Source of the DNA: Pseudomonadales bacterium
Lineage (GTDB): Bacteria > Pseudomonadota > Gammaproteobacteria > Pseudomonadales > Pseudohongiellaceae
Direction of reading: 5' to 3'
Assembly (NCBI GenBank): GCA_024234325.1
Contig: JACKOJ010000001.1
Span: 62,001-126,000, forward strand
Length of the DNA stretch: 64,000 nucleotides
In this document: positions 35,573 through 44,631 of the stretch, piece after piece
How the letters are laid out: every line of letters starts with the position of its first letter
How positions within the stretch are numbered: position 1 is the first letter of the stretch
Made by a program: the position numbers and the translations under genes
Notes under the pieces: model-generated
Databases searched by the model: none
What the model was told of the DNA's origin: nothing
The model's input: the letters and a program-made list of their open reading frames with translations, nothing else

Positions 35573-36617
35573 TGTACCGTCCTGTTTTTCTCGCCAGATC
35601 GATCAACAACGTTTCCATCCTGTTCCAGTAATCCTCTTCCAGATAATTGGCCTTCTGCCCCCGCAACAGGAAAATGGACCGCTCCAGGTCCTGCATCTGT
35701 GCATGCAGTGCGATGGCCTCCGTGGAAGTCTTCGCCTCGGCCGCACTGGGGATATCAAAATAGGCAATCTCGGCCAGTGCCCCGTCGCTCATGCCCGGAC
35801 CGGGCTCCAGGCTGAACACGCCGTCGCCGTTGTCATCCAGCACTGCGCGCTCGGTGGGCAGGCGCCCCTGGTCGGAATACCAGCCCAGGACGGACTGGCT
35901 GGCATAGAGATAGGCTTCGAGCACGGACACCCGGTTGTTCTTGTCACGGTCGCCGCGATGGGAATCGAGTGCCTCGACAAAATATCCGCCAAACATCGGG
36001 TCGTAACGTTCGGCCCGGGAACGGGTGGCGGAGAGCACGACGCGGCCACGGGCCGACAGATCGGCAGCAAACTCATAGCTGGCGCTGGTGGTGTTGACGA
36101 TCACCACATCCTGCTGGCTGAAGGGCTCCAGCAGTTGTGCGAACTCTTCACCGGTAATGTCCGGCCCCACAATGTTGAACTTTGCAGAGTCCTCTGAGCT
36201 GGAGCCGTGACCGATCATGATGATGCTGAGCTGATCGCCGGGAGCAAGCTCGCGGGCAAGTTGTGCCAGGTGTGCCTCAATGTCCTCGCGACGTGAACTG
36301 CCGTCGATGCGGAAGCTGGCACTGTCAGCCTGTGCGCCGTCGTCGAACAGCAGGGTAATGCTGTCGCGGTCGTAACCGTAGTCCCGCGACAGAATATCCT
36401 GCAGCGAGAAGGACCACTGCCGGAAGCGATTGCGAATCTCGTCGGAAGCGGCGGCTCCGGTGATGATGAGCACATATTTCTGCGCATCCGGCGCGTTACG
36501 GAAATAGGCATCCTCCCCGTTATCCGCCGGAGCTCCCGTCTGTGCCCACAGGTTCGCCGAGCAACCAAGCAGCAAGGCCGCCAGCCAGGGTCTGAAGCGG
36601 AAGGACAGCAGCATCAT
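35559..36617 (-). CDS. Peptidase C13/caspase-fold protein lacking the catalytic cysteine, secreted or lipidated
   Basis: A 352-residue protein with a signal sequence (residues about 9-25) that contains LLLGC, a possible lipobox, before a conventional cleavage site. The mature part follows the legumain/caspase fold order: KYVLIITGAAAS, SITLLFDDGA, then the catalytic-His strand SIIMIGHGSSSED. Where the nucleophile strand should end in Cys it reads VIVNTTSASYEF, and there is no Cys anywhere in the mature chain. It is therefore probably a non-catalytic binding protein. LSATRS and FGGYFVEAL complete the family pattern. The ATG at 36617 overlaps the preceding stop by four bases, so translation is coupled. 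Confidence 0.75.
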   Translation of the reverse strand: MMLLSFRFRPWLAALLLGCSANLWAQTGAPADNGEDAYFRNAPDAQKYVLIITGAAASDEIRNRFRQWSFSLQDILSRDYGYDRDSITLLFDDGAQADSASFRIDGSSRREDIEAHLAQLARELAPGDQLSIIMIGHGSSSEDSAKFNIVGPDITGEEFAQLLEPFSQQDVVIVNTTSASYEFAADLSARGRVVLSATRSRAERYDPMFGGYFVEALDSHRGDRDKNNRVSVLEAYLYASQSVLGWYSDQGRLPTERAVLDDNGDGVFSLEPGPGMSDGALAEIAYFDIPSAAEAKTSTEAIALHAQMQDLERSIFLLRGQKANYLEEDYWNRMETLLIDLARKTGRYNELP

Positions 36618-38923
36618 GACAACCCCCGCAGACGTCGCAGTATCCAGTCGGCACACAGCAGCAGAATCAGCAGCGCCAGCATCAGCGGGGTGTCCCAAAG
36701 ATCCACCTGTACCTCGCGCGAATAGGCGCTGGGGGTGTAGCTGATGTCGGTGGCCAGTGCGGCGGTCTGGTCCAGGTCGTAGTAGCGACCGCCGCTGGCA
36801 TCCGCAATCCGGCGCAGCAGGCCGGTATCGCGCCCGGCGGAGGAGAACTCACGCAGCGATGGCGTTACCACAAAGGCGGCGTGTTTCTCCGTGTCGCTGC
36901 GATCCGCCTCGCCTGCCGCGCTGGCAACATCGATCATCAGGTTGAACACGCCCTCGCTCTGCACCTCGAAGCTGCTGCGGTAGACTCCGTCCTCGTCAAT
37001 ATCCCACTCCATGGCGTTGTCGATCACGCCCCCGTCCGGCGCACTCATGTGCATCCAGACCGAGGCATTGTTGTCCAGCAGATAGTTGGTATCGCGCACG
37101 GTGGCGGTCACGTTCACGCGATCCCCCACATGATAGAACTCACGATCGAAATTTACCGAGACCCGCTCCAGCGCGGAGACAGCGAGCCAGCGCAGCATCT
37201 GCCGCCACAGGTGCTCGTGCGACTGATCCTCGGCCGGCATCATCATCTGCCAGCGCCAGGTGCTGGCGGTGGTGATGGACATGCTGCGACCACTGCCATA
37301 GCGCTGCGTGGCGATGACCGGCAGCCGCTGGTTCTGGTACTGCAGCAGCGGGTGCTCCATCAGCACGGTAGCACCAGGCTTCGCGCGTCCGGTGACATAC
37401 ACCCCCTGCAACTGCGGCAGCTCGCCCCACAGGCGCTGGTTCTCGGCGTCGTTGCCGGACAGACGCAGCAGTTCGGAATATTCACCGGCACTGGTCAGGC
37501 GCGGGGTAAACAGTTCTCCGGTGGGATGCGTACCACGGGCAATACCGCCACGAAGGGTCTGAGGCAACAGATTGGAACTGACGAGTGAAACCGGCAAAAT
37601 GTCGGCGAGCACCGTGTCCACGAACTGATCGTCCATCATTCCTGCCACCAGCAGGCCGCCACCGCGCTCGGCGACAAAGTCCTGCAGCATCGTCAGTTGC
37701 CCGTCGGTGAAGAAATCCTTGCCAATATCCCCCAGAATGATCGCCTCGTACTGGTACAGGTCGTCCATGCGCTCGGGAAAGCCGCTGCTCAGCTCCAGCG
37801 GTGTCTTGATGCCCTGGCGATAGAACTTGCCGGGACCGGTCTGCAGATAGGTCGCCAGACGCAGCGTCGGATCGTTCTCGATCGCCCGGCGGATGAATTT
37901 GTATTCGTTGCGCGGATGCCCGTCCACGTAGAGGATATCCAGCGGCGGCCGCACACTGTTGTCCACCAGGAAACTGTACTGGTTGTTTTCCAGCACGATT
38001 TCATCGTCCTGCTCTTCTACCTCCAGACGGTAAACAATGGCTTCCTGGCGCTCGGGCGTGAGTTCGATATTGAAACGGCGCGTCGAGGCATCCGGCCCTA
38101 GTACCACACGCTGGGAAGCCACCACGCTGTCACCATCAAAGACGGTCAGGCCCACCTCCGTGCCGGAGTAGCCCTGATTGCTCAGCGCCACGTCCACATT
38201 GAACACGGAACCCTCCAGCACTGTCCGCGCGGCGGCCACATCCACAATGCCGACATCACGCGGGATATGTTCCTGCCCTACGCCAACCGTGAATACGGGA
38301 ATCTGCCGGGCACCAAACGAACGCGCGCTTTCCACCGGGTCGATGCCCTCATTGTCTGCGCCATCGCTGAACAGCAACACTCCGCCAAGCGCCAGGCCAC
38401 TGAGCTGCTGATCCACATAGCGCAGCGCCTGATCGATGGAAGAGGCCGTGCCCGCAGTCACCAGCCCGGAGGGATCCGTGACCCGCTGGGTCTGCTTGTC
38501 AAAACGGAAGGTACGAACCTGAAAGGTCTGTGACAGCGCCTCGTCCAGTGCCCCGGCACCGTACAGCAGGCTCGATACAGCCTGCGCTCGCGACTGCTCA
38601 CCGCCAAGGTCGGAGATGGACATGCTCTGGGAGTCATCCACCAGCACGGCCAGATAGCTCTCCTGCGGCACCACCTGTTCGGTCGTGACCACTGGACGCA
38701 GAAGGCAGAGAAACAGCAGCAGCAGCGCGGCGCTGCGTACCGTGATCAGGGTAGTTTTCCAGGCGGGTGTCAGTGTGCGGGTGGTCTTGCGATACAGGGC
38801 CCATACTGCCACCACCAGCACGACCGCAAGCAAGGCAGCAAGCCAGGGGCTGATGCCATAGGCAAAGGAGAAACGCCCCTGCTGGATGGCGTCAATCGCG
38901 TGTTGGTCGAAGAGATAATTCAT
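36614..38923 (-). CDS. Membrane protein with vWA and class I amidotransferase-like domains
   Basis: A 769-residue protein. Two N-terminal helices (about residues 25-44 and 58-80) are followed by a vWA domain with MIDAS motif DDSQS near residue 94 and LLFSDGADNEG near 185. Then come Ig-like strands and an amidotransferase-like segment (ILYVDGHPRNEYKFIRRA, then ERGGGLLVAGMMDDQF near 430) that lacks a clear Cys-His-Glu triad. A C-terminal helix lies at about 745-762. It is the second gene of the operon, two bases after the DUF4175 stop, with no ribosome site of its own, so it depends on translational coupling. The large central part is probably periplasmic. Confidence 0.78.
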   Translation of the reverse strand: MNYLFDQHAIDAIQQGRFSFAYGISPWLAALLAVVLVVAVWALYRKTTRTLTPAWKTTLITVRSAALLLLFLCLLRPVVTTEQVVPQESYLAVLVDDSQSMSISDLGGEQSRAQAVSSLLYGAGALDEALSQTFQVRTFRFDKQTQRVTDPSGLVTAGTASSIDQALRYVDQQLSGLALGGVLLFSDGADNEGIDPVESARSFGARQIPVFTVGVGQEHIPRDVGIVDVAAARTVLEGSVFNVDVALSNQGYSGTEVGLTVFDGDSVVASQRVVLGPDASTRRFNIELTPERQEAIVYRLEVEEQDDEIVLENNQYSFLVDNSVRPPLDILYVDGHPRNEYKFIRRAIENDPTLRLATYLQTGPGKFYRQGIKTPLELSSGFPERMDDLYQYEAIILGDIGKDFFTDGQLTMLQDFVAERGGGLLVAGMMDDQFVDTVLADILPVSLVSSNLLPQTLRGGIARGTHPTGELFTPRLTSAGEYSELLRLSGNDAENQRLWGELPQLQGVYVTGRAKPGATVLMEHPLLQYQNQRLPVIATQRYGSGRSMSITTASTWRWQMMMPAEDQSHEHLWRQMLRWLAVSALERVSVNFDREFYHVGDRVNVTATVRDTNYLLDNNASVWMHMSAPDGGVIDNAMEWDIDEDGVYRSSFEVQSEGVFNLMIDVASAAGEADRSDTEKHAAFVVTPSLREFSSAGRDTGLLRRIADASGGRYYDLDQTAALATDISYTPSAYSREVQVDLWDTPLMLALLILLLCADWILRRLRGLS

Positions 38924-38925
38924 GG

Positions 38926-41900
38926 TTACCGCGCTGCATCATCCGCCCCGTTATTCTCGGACAGCACACGGTAGTACTCTTCGACAAGGCGTTTGTATTG
39001 ATCCGGAATATCTTCGTCCGCAGAGGCGTAGATTCTGTCGTTAATGCGGTCCAGTTCTGCCTTCGCCCGCAGATCGGCCTCCAGCTCGATGATCGGCTGC
39101 AACAAAGCCTCCAGCAGTTCCGGCTGGCTCAGGAAGTCCTCGATGCTCTGGCGTGTAATTTCACTGCGGATCGCGCGGGCATTGCCCAGGGTATTGGCAC
39201 CCCCGGTGCCAGGTCGCCCATCCCCGCCGCTGCCGCCGCGTTGCCCGCTGCCGCCCTGAGCGGAGGCTTGTTGTGCACCGCTCTGGCCACCACCTTGTGA
39301 CCCGCCCTGTTGTCCTTGTTGGCCCTGCTGCCCTTGTTGGCCCTGCTGACCTTGTTGGCCCTGTTGTCCTTGTTGACCCTGTTGTCCTTGTTGGCCCTGC
39401 TGACCTTGTTGACCCTGGGCGGACTGGCCAGGTTGACCATTCTGGGCCAGTTGGCCACGCTGCCCCGCCATGCGCTCTTCCATTTGTTGCTGCTGCAACT
39501 GCTGCGCAAGCTGCTCAGAAAGCTCCTGAGAACGGGCAAGCTGCTGCCGCATGCGGGAAATGGAGGCATCGCCCGGGTCGCCCTGATTCATCGCCAGCGC
39601 CTGACGCTGCAGATCCTGCATCTGCTCCATCAATTCCGCAGCATCGCGGGCCGCCTGCTGCACGGGGTCATCCACGCGCGGGTTGTTGACATTGTTCATG
39701 GCCTGCAGCGCCATGCTGAGCTCTTCCAGCGAGTCACCGATTTCCTGTTCGATATCCACGGCCAGGTTGACCATGCCATTGCTGAGGACACGACCGCTGG
39801 TGCTCATCTGCTCGCGGATGGGGCGAATGGCGCGGCTGGCCTGCTGCGCCTGGGACAGAATCTGCTGATCTTCGTTCTCACCGCGGGCGATGATCGCGCG
39901 CAGCATCTTCTCGATCTCTTCCAGCTCTCGGCGCTGTTGCTGCTGCGTGGAAATCAGTTCCTGCAGCTCGCCACTGTCCCGTGTGCTCTGGCGGGTTTGC
40001 CCAAGGCCCTGCTCGCGGTTGGCCGCCTGCAGCGCCTGCTGCAGATCGCGTTGCTCCTCAATAAGCTGCTGCCCGCGCTGCACCGCATTCTGGGCCAGTT
40101 GGCTGACGGAGCTGTTCTGCTCCTGGTTCATCTGCCGCTGCTGCTCACGCAGACTCTCCAGGGCACGCTGGCTGCGCGCGGCAGCCTGTGCAGGAGATTC
40201 GGCCTGTGCCGCCTCTGCCATCTGCTGTGCGGCACGCTCCAACTGGCTCATGCTTTCGTCCGTCTGGGCACCGCTGCTGTTGCCTGCCACCTGGGACTGC
40301 CCGCTCTGGCTGGACTGGCCATTCTGGGCTCCCTGTTGCCCTTGCTGACCCTGCTGTCCCTGTTGACCCTGCTGCTGCCCCTGTCGGCCCTGCTGACGGG
40401 ACAGTTGCTGTGACAGTTGCGCCACCTCGCGGCTCAGTTGTTCCTGTTCACGTTGCAGACGCTCCAGTTCGCGGCGACGCTGCTCTTCGTTCATCTGTTC
40501 CAGTCGGCGGGCAAGGTCGCGCTGGGCACGGGTCAGCCCTTCCTGACGACGTGCCAGTTCTTCCAGTTTGTTGGCCTCTTCGGAAGACTGGCCTCCCCCT
40601 CCGCTGCGATTGTTCGGTGTCTCGTAACGGTTTTCGAGCTGCCCCATTTCCATTTCAAAGAGTTCGCGCAGGTCTTCACGCTCCTGCTGCGCGCCACCCC
40701 CGCCGCCTCCGCCACCGGCCTGCTGGGTGCTGACGTCGGTGCGGTTGATATCCGCCTCTGCCTTCAGAATGAACTGCAAAGCCACCTGCTCGGGCTTGAG
40801 GGCACTGGTGACCTGTTCCTTCTGCAGTTCGGTGATGGCGGAGTTCATGTGCTCAATCGCCTGCTGCAGGTTCAGCACGGCATTGTCGTAACTGTCGTCG
40901 GAGAAATTCAGACGCTCGGACAGACGATCGATGGACTGACGGGCGCGCGTGGTCGCCTCGGCCTGGGACTCGGCGATGATGCGAACGTCGTTGGTGAACT
41001 GCGCCGGGTCAGAGTTGAACTCCTGATTCCGCAGTTTCCAGGTGGCCGCAATAATGTCTTTCTGCAGGGTGACCAGCGCGCTGCTTTCCCCACCGCCCTG
41101 AGCGCCACCCTGGCCTCCCCCCCCGCCACCGGCGCGGCGGAATTCCTGATCGGTGGGCACCACCTGCAGGAAGTAAATGTCCGACACCACTTCGGCGGGC
41201 CCCTTCAGGGCATTGTTGTCTGCCAGGGTGAGGTAGTAACTGACGAAGTCGCCGGGTGAGACGTTGAGATCTTCGAGATAAATCATCTCGTTGCCGTCGA
41301 TGCTGCGGGTCTGCTGCTGTGGCAGAAAATCCACTGCCACCTCGTCGGCGCCCACCACGCTGTAATGCAGGGCAAACTGGCTGAGGCCGTAGTCGTCATT
41401 GGCCTCCACTGCCAGCACCACTTCCTCCAGCGGCATCACGTCCTGATCACGCCCCGGGCTTTTCAGGGCCAGCTCCGGTGGCTGATCGGGAATGGCACGA
41501 ATGAAGTAGTCCAGCGGGTCCTGGCTTTCCAGGTCGTCGAAGTCGCGGGCCGCGATGTGATAGACGCCATCACCGCTCACCGTGAAGCGGGCGGTACCCG
41601 TGCTGCCGTTCATGGTCAGCGGGATGCTGTCGTAAACACCAGCGTCCTGAAACTCGACGCTGGCGGTCTCCACGTTCTTGTTGAAAGTGACCAGCAGTTC
41701 CACTTCGGTACCCTCGGGCACCAGCATGTCGCCGCCGTCCTCCTCGGTGTCATTTTCGATTCCGGTGTACTCCGGATACTCGAAGGCGACGTCGATCTGC
41801 TCCACCTTCGGCAGATCATAGAGGCTGATGCGGAACTGCTCGGAACGCTGCTCGCCGTTCTGCACAAAGTTGACGTAGTAGATCATGTCTTCCTGCACGG

Positions 41901-42705
41901 TCGGCAGATAGTAGCTGTAACTGGCGCTGTCGCTGCCGCTGCCGTCCTGTGCCATGGTCAGCTCGCGCCAGTTGACGTTGTCTGTCTGCACCCGCAGTTG
42001 AATCTCGCTGGGGGTGGCGTTGGTGACACGGGCGACGATGGTCGCCGAGTCACCGCGCTGCATCGCGATATTGCCGGGTTCCACGCTGATCAGAATTTCC
42101 TTCGGCACTTCCACTGCGGCCACCGGCACCTCGGGCTGCGCACGGAAAGGCCACACCAGGCGCCCCGCGGCACTGAGCATGACTTCAGACAGGCTGAATA
42201 CGACAAACGCAACAGCGACTAGCGCCAGGGCACCACCGAAAGAAGCCCAGGGATTGCGGGCATCGATGACCTGATCGACCTGCTCGCGCTGCTCCTGCAC
42301 GTGGGCCTGGGCGTCAAGCCACAACTGCTGCACAAACTGCCGCGAAACGCCACGCGCGTCGCTGTCCTCTGCGGAGAATTCGAGGGAAGTGAGCAGGCGC
42401 TGCTCCAGATCGGGAATGCGGCCTTCGACAAAATGGGCAAGGGTACGATCATCGGACTGCATGCGCCGCAAGCGGTGGCTGACATAGGCAAGCGCGGCAA
42501 GCACTCCCAATACCAGAAGTGCGAACAGCAGCATGTCGCCGCTGCGGCCGGGATTCCACCAGGCTTCAACACCACTGAGGGCGAGGGCAAAAAGAACGAG
42601 GGCGGTCAGCGCCAGACTGGCGTGCTGCAGGATGAACAGCCGGTTCCGGCGACGGCGGATGGTCTTGAGGGTCTGGCGCAGATTTTCGAGCGTTTGAGAA
42701 GCCAT
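38926..42705 (-). CDS. Giant DUF4175 membrane protein with Gln/Gly-rich repeats
   Basis: A 1259-residue protein, first gene of the operon. Three N-terminal helices (about 22-45, 57-76 and 150-175) are followed by a beta-rich region and then a very long, Gln/Glu/Arg-rich helical region from about residue 600. Examples are QEREDLRELFEMEMGQLENR and ERLQREQEQLSREVAQLSQQ. Low-complexity GQQ/QQG runs occur around residues 770-797 and 1096-1133. This matches the DUF4175 (TIGR02302-like) family that travels with MoxR/DUF58/DUF4159 genes. It probably forms a long coiled-coil scaffold in the envelope. The 300 bases upstream should hold the operon promoter, but I cannot mark it with confidence. Confidence 0.78.
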   Translation of the reverse strand: MASQTLENLRQTLKTIRRRRNRLFILQHASLALTALVLFALALSGVEAWWNPGRSGDMLLFALLVLGVLAALAYVSHRLRRMQSDDRTLAHFVEGRIPDLEQRLLTSLEFSAEDSDARGVSRQFVQQLWLDAQAHVQEQREQVDQVIDARNPWASFGGALALVAVAFVVFSLSEVMLSAAGRLVWPFRAQPEVPVAAVEVPKEILISVEPGNIAMQRGDSATIVARVTNATPSEIQLRVQTDNVNWRELTMAQDGSGSDSASYSYYLPTVQEDMIYYVNFVQNGEQRSEQFRISLYDLPKVEQIDVAFEYPEYTGIENDTEEDGGDMLVPEGTEVELLVTFNKNVETASVEFQDAGVYDSIPLTMNGSTGTARFTVSGDGVYHIAARDFDDLESQDPLDYFIRAIPDQPPELALKSPGRDQDVMPLEEVVLAVEANDDYGLSQFALHYSVVGADEVAVDFLPQQQTRSIDGNEMIYLEDLNVSPGDFVSYYLTLADNNALKGPAEVVSDIYFLQVVPTDQEFRRAGGGGGGQGGAQGGGESSALVTLQKDIIAATWKLRNQEFNSDPAQFTNDVRIIAESQAEATTRARQSIDRLSERLNFSDDSYDNAVLNLQQAIEHMNSAITELQKEQVTSALKPEQVALQFILKAEADINRTDVSTQQAGGGGGGGGAQQEREDLRELFEMEMGQLENRYETPNNRSGGGGQSSEEANKLEELARRQEGLTRAQRDLARRLEQMNEEQRRRELERLQREQEQLSREVAQLSQQLSRQQGRQGQQQGQQGQQGQQGQQGAQNGQSSQSGQSQVAGNSSGAQTDESMSQLERAAQQMAEAAQAESPAQAAARSQRALESLREQQRQMNQEQNSSVSQLAQNAVQRGQQLIEEQRDLQQALQAANREQGLGQTRQSTRDSGELQELISTQQQQRRELEEIEKMLRAIIARGENEDQQILSQAQQASRAIRPIREQMSTSGRVLSNGMVNLAVDIEQEIGDSLEELSMALQAMNNVNNPRVDDPVQQAARDAAELMEQMQDLQRQALAMNQGDPGDASISRMRQQLARSQELSEQLAQQLQQQQMEERMAGQRGQLAQNGQPGQSAQGQQGQQGQQGQQGQQGQQGQQGQQGQQGQQGQQGQQGGSQGGGQSGAQQASAQGGSGQRGGSGGDGRPGTGGANTLGNARAIRSEITRQSIEDFLSQPELLEALLQPIIELEADLRAKAELDRINDRIYASADEDIPDQYKRLVEEYYRVLSENNGADDAAR
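39305..39418. repeat. In-frame 9-bp repeat tract encoding Gln-Gln-Gly units
   Basis: About a dozen near-identical 9-base units (plus strand variants of TTGTTGGCC, CTGCTGACC, TTGTTGACC) encode consecutive GQQ triplets in the DUF4175 protein. A shorter tract lies at about 40315-40395. Such arrays can gain or lose units without breaking the frame. Confidence 0.85.
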
Positions 42706-43001
42706 AAGGAATCTTCATTATTAAGTGCAAACCGAGTGGACGACGCATCCCCGTACGCCCCCTCAATGCCTGTTATGTTACGCCCCGAAACTGGGGTCTG
42801 ATGCCCCTCGGATGACCCAACTATCCCACTAACCCGGCTGCAAAAGCAAGTGAATCCACCCGGGGAAACCATTCCTCCGACCCGAATGCCACAATGCCTC
42901 CGGATCGCCACTTTTGCGCCTTTTCGTGGTCACAAAACGTTCCCTAAAAGCTAGACCGAAAGCCGCTGACAAGTCTTTCCGCAGAGGTTCTGGCAAGCGC
43001 T

Positions 43002-44618
43002 TCAGGCCTTCACCTCCTCACGCGGTGGCCTGTCCGAACGCAGGCCGCGAAGGCGCGCCTTCAGCACCTTGCCAGAGGGCGCCGTCGGCAACTGCTCCAG
43101 CACCTCAATGCGGGAGGGTCGCTTGTAGGGCGACAGCGCGGGCCGGATAAAGTCCTGCAGTGCTTTCGCAGTGAGCGTTCTGCCCAGCTTGCATTGAACA
43201 TACGCGACAACCAGTTCGTTGCCGTCGGCCGGCTCCCCGACGACGGCGCACAGCAGCACATCCGGGTGCCGTGCAATAGCCGCTTCCACCTCCGGCGGAT
43301 AGACATTGAAGCCGGAGTGAATGATCAGCTCCTTGCTGCGCCCGGCGATGTGGAGATTGCCCCCCTCATCCTCCCGCACCAGGTCCCCGGTGTTGAGGAA
43401 ACCTTCCTGATCGATGACGCCAGCCGTTGCTGCAGCATTGCGGTAATAGCCTTTCATGACATTGGGACCGCGCACATGCAGTTCGCCCACGTCTCCCGCC
43501 GCCACCATCTGCCCCCTGCTGTCCACAATGCGAATGTCCAGCCCGGGCAAGGGTCGTCCGACACTGCAGCTTGCAAGCGGCTCGTTCCAGCGCACCTGAC
43601 AGATGGTCGGCCCGCTCTCGGTCATACCATAGGCATTCAGCAGCGGGAGCTGGAAGAGCGCCTCTGTTTCGCGCTTGATGGTGGCATCCAGCGGCGCCCC
43701 GCCAGCATAGAGAAAACGCAGCCGCGGCATCGCATCACTGCTCAGCCCATGGGCGCGGGCATACTCGATGAAACGGGCGAACATGGTGGGTACTCCGAGC
43801 ATGCCGGTTGCCTCGTACTCGCGCATGGCCTGCAGAGACCCGGCGGCATCGAAGCGATCGGCCAGAATCAGCGCAGCACCGCGATAGAGGCTGGCCAGAA
43901 ACACGGCGGAGAGTCCAAAAATATGGGATACCGGCAACACACAGTAGATGCGGTCGCTCGGGTCCATGCCGCGCAGCACACTGGTAATGGCGGCGACATA
44001 GAGAATGTTGCGGTGACTCAGCATCACCCCTTTGGGGTCGCCTGTGGTGCCGGTGGTATAGATCATCACGCACACACGATCCTGTACGGCGTCACGCCCC
44101 TGCTCCAGGGGTACTGATTTGCTGTGACGCAGGACGCCTACCCGGGCTCCATGCTGCTCAATCTCCAGGCCAGCCGTCGTTCGGGACAGCGCCTGCCAGT
44201 GCTCGCCAGCCGCTGCAGAATCGAGGAAACACACCGTCAGACGGGGTTCGCAATGCGACTGGATACGGTCGATCTCCTGCGCGGTCAAACGCGCGTTGAC
44301 CACCACGCTGACCGCATCGAGCTCGCTGAGGGCCAGCACCCACACCAGCACCGTCACACAGTTCTCGTTCAGCAGCAGCACGCGGTCGCCCGGGCGTACG
44401 CCGAGCTCGCGCAACTGCGCCTGACACTGCTCAACCCGCTGCGCCAGCGCCTCATAGGTGCAGCGATGCCCCAGATGATCGCACAGGGCCAATGCCCCGG
44501 GCGTTTCCCGACGCCAGCGCCATAGGGGGCTGCTGATACGCTCCGGCAGTTCCAGCAGCAGTTGCTCGACCGATTGACCCAGCAGAGCCAGATCGTTAGA
44601 TTGCACGTTTTCCTGCAT
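43002..44618 (-). CDS. Class I adenylate-forming enzyme, probable acyl-CoA ligase
   Basis: A 538-residue AMP-binding enzyme that would activate a carboxylic acid with ATP and join it to CoA. Core motif A3 is MIYTTGTTGDPKGVMLSHRN (about residues 181-200), A5 is NAYGMTESGPTICQ near 330, A7 STGDLV appears here as NTGDLVREDEGGNL near 410, and the C-terminal catalytic Lys is in PTAPSGKVLKARLR near 518. The closest resemblance is to medium/long-chain fatty-acid or 4-coumarate-type CoA ligases; the exact acid is unknown. Its start codon lies only 13 bases from the divergent glycosyltransferase start, so the two promoters must reach into each other's coding region. Confidence 0.85.
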   Translation of the reverse strand: MQENVQSNDLALLGQSVEQLLLELPERISSPLWRWRRETPGALALCDHLGHRCTYEALAQRVEQCQAQLRELGVRPGDRVLLLNENCVTVLVWVLALSELDAVSVVVNARLTAQEIDRIQSHCEPRLTVCFLDSAAAGEHWQALSRTTAGLEIEQHGARVGVLRHSKSVPLEQGRDAVQDRVCVMIYTTGTTGDPKGVMLSHRNILYVAAITSVLRGMDPSDRIYCVLPVSHIFGLSAVFLASLYRGAALILADRFDAAGSLQAMREYEATGMLGVPTMFARFIEYARAHGLSSDAMPRLRFLYAGGAPLDATIKRETEALFQLPLLNAYGMTESGPTICQVRWNEPLASCSVGRPLPGLDIRIVDSRGQMVAAGDVGELHVRGPNVMKGYYRNAAATAGVIDQEGFLNTGDLVREDEGGNLHIAGRSKELIIHSGFNVYPPEVEAAIARHPDVLLCAVVGEPADGNELVVAYVQCKLGRTLTAKALQDFIRPALSPYKRPSRIEVLEQLPTAPSGKVLKARLRGLRSDRPPREEVKA

Positions 44619-44631
44619 CGTTGTTCTCGTT

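Noticed and set aside
32861..35815. A 984-codon open frame on the plus strand opposite the TPR-gluzincin gene
   Set aside because: It mirrors the real minus-strand gene, is rich in His/Gln/Arg as antisense GC-rich frames are, and has no recognisable domain or ribosome site.
39305..39418. CRISPR array
   Set aside because: The short regular repeats are in-frame codons for Gln-Gly runs without spacers, and there are no cas genes.
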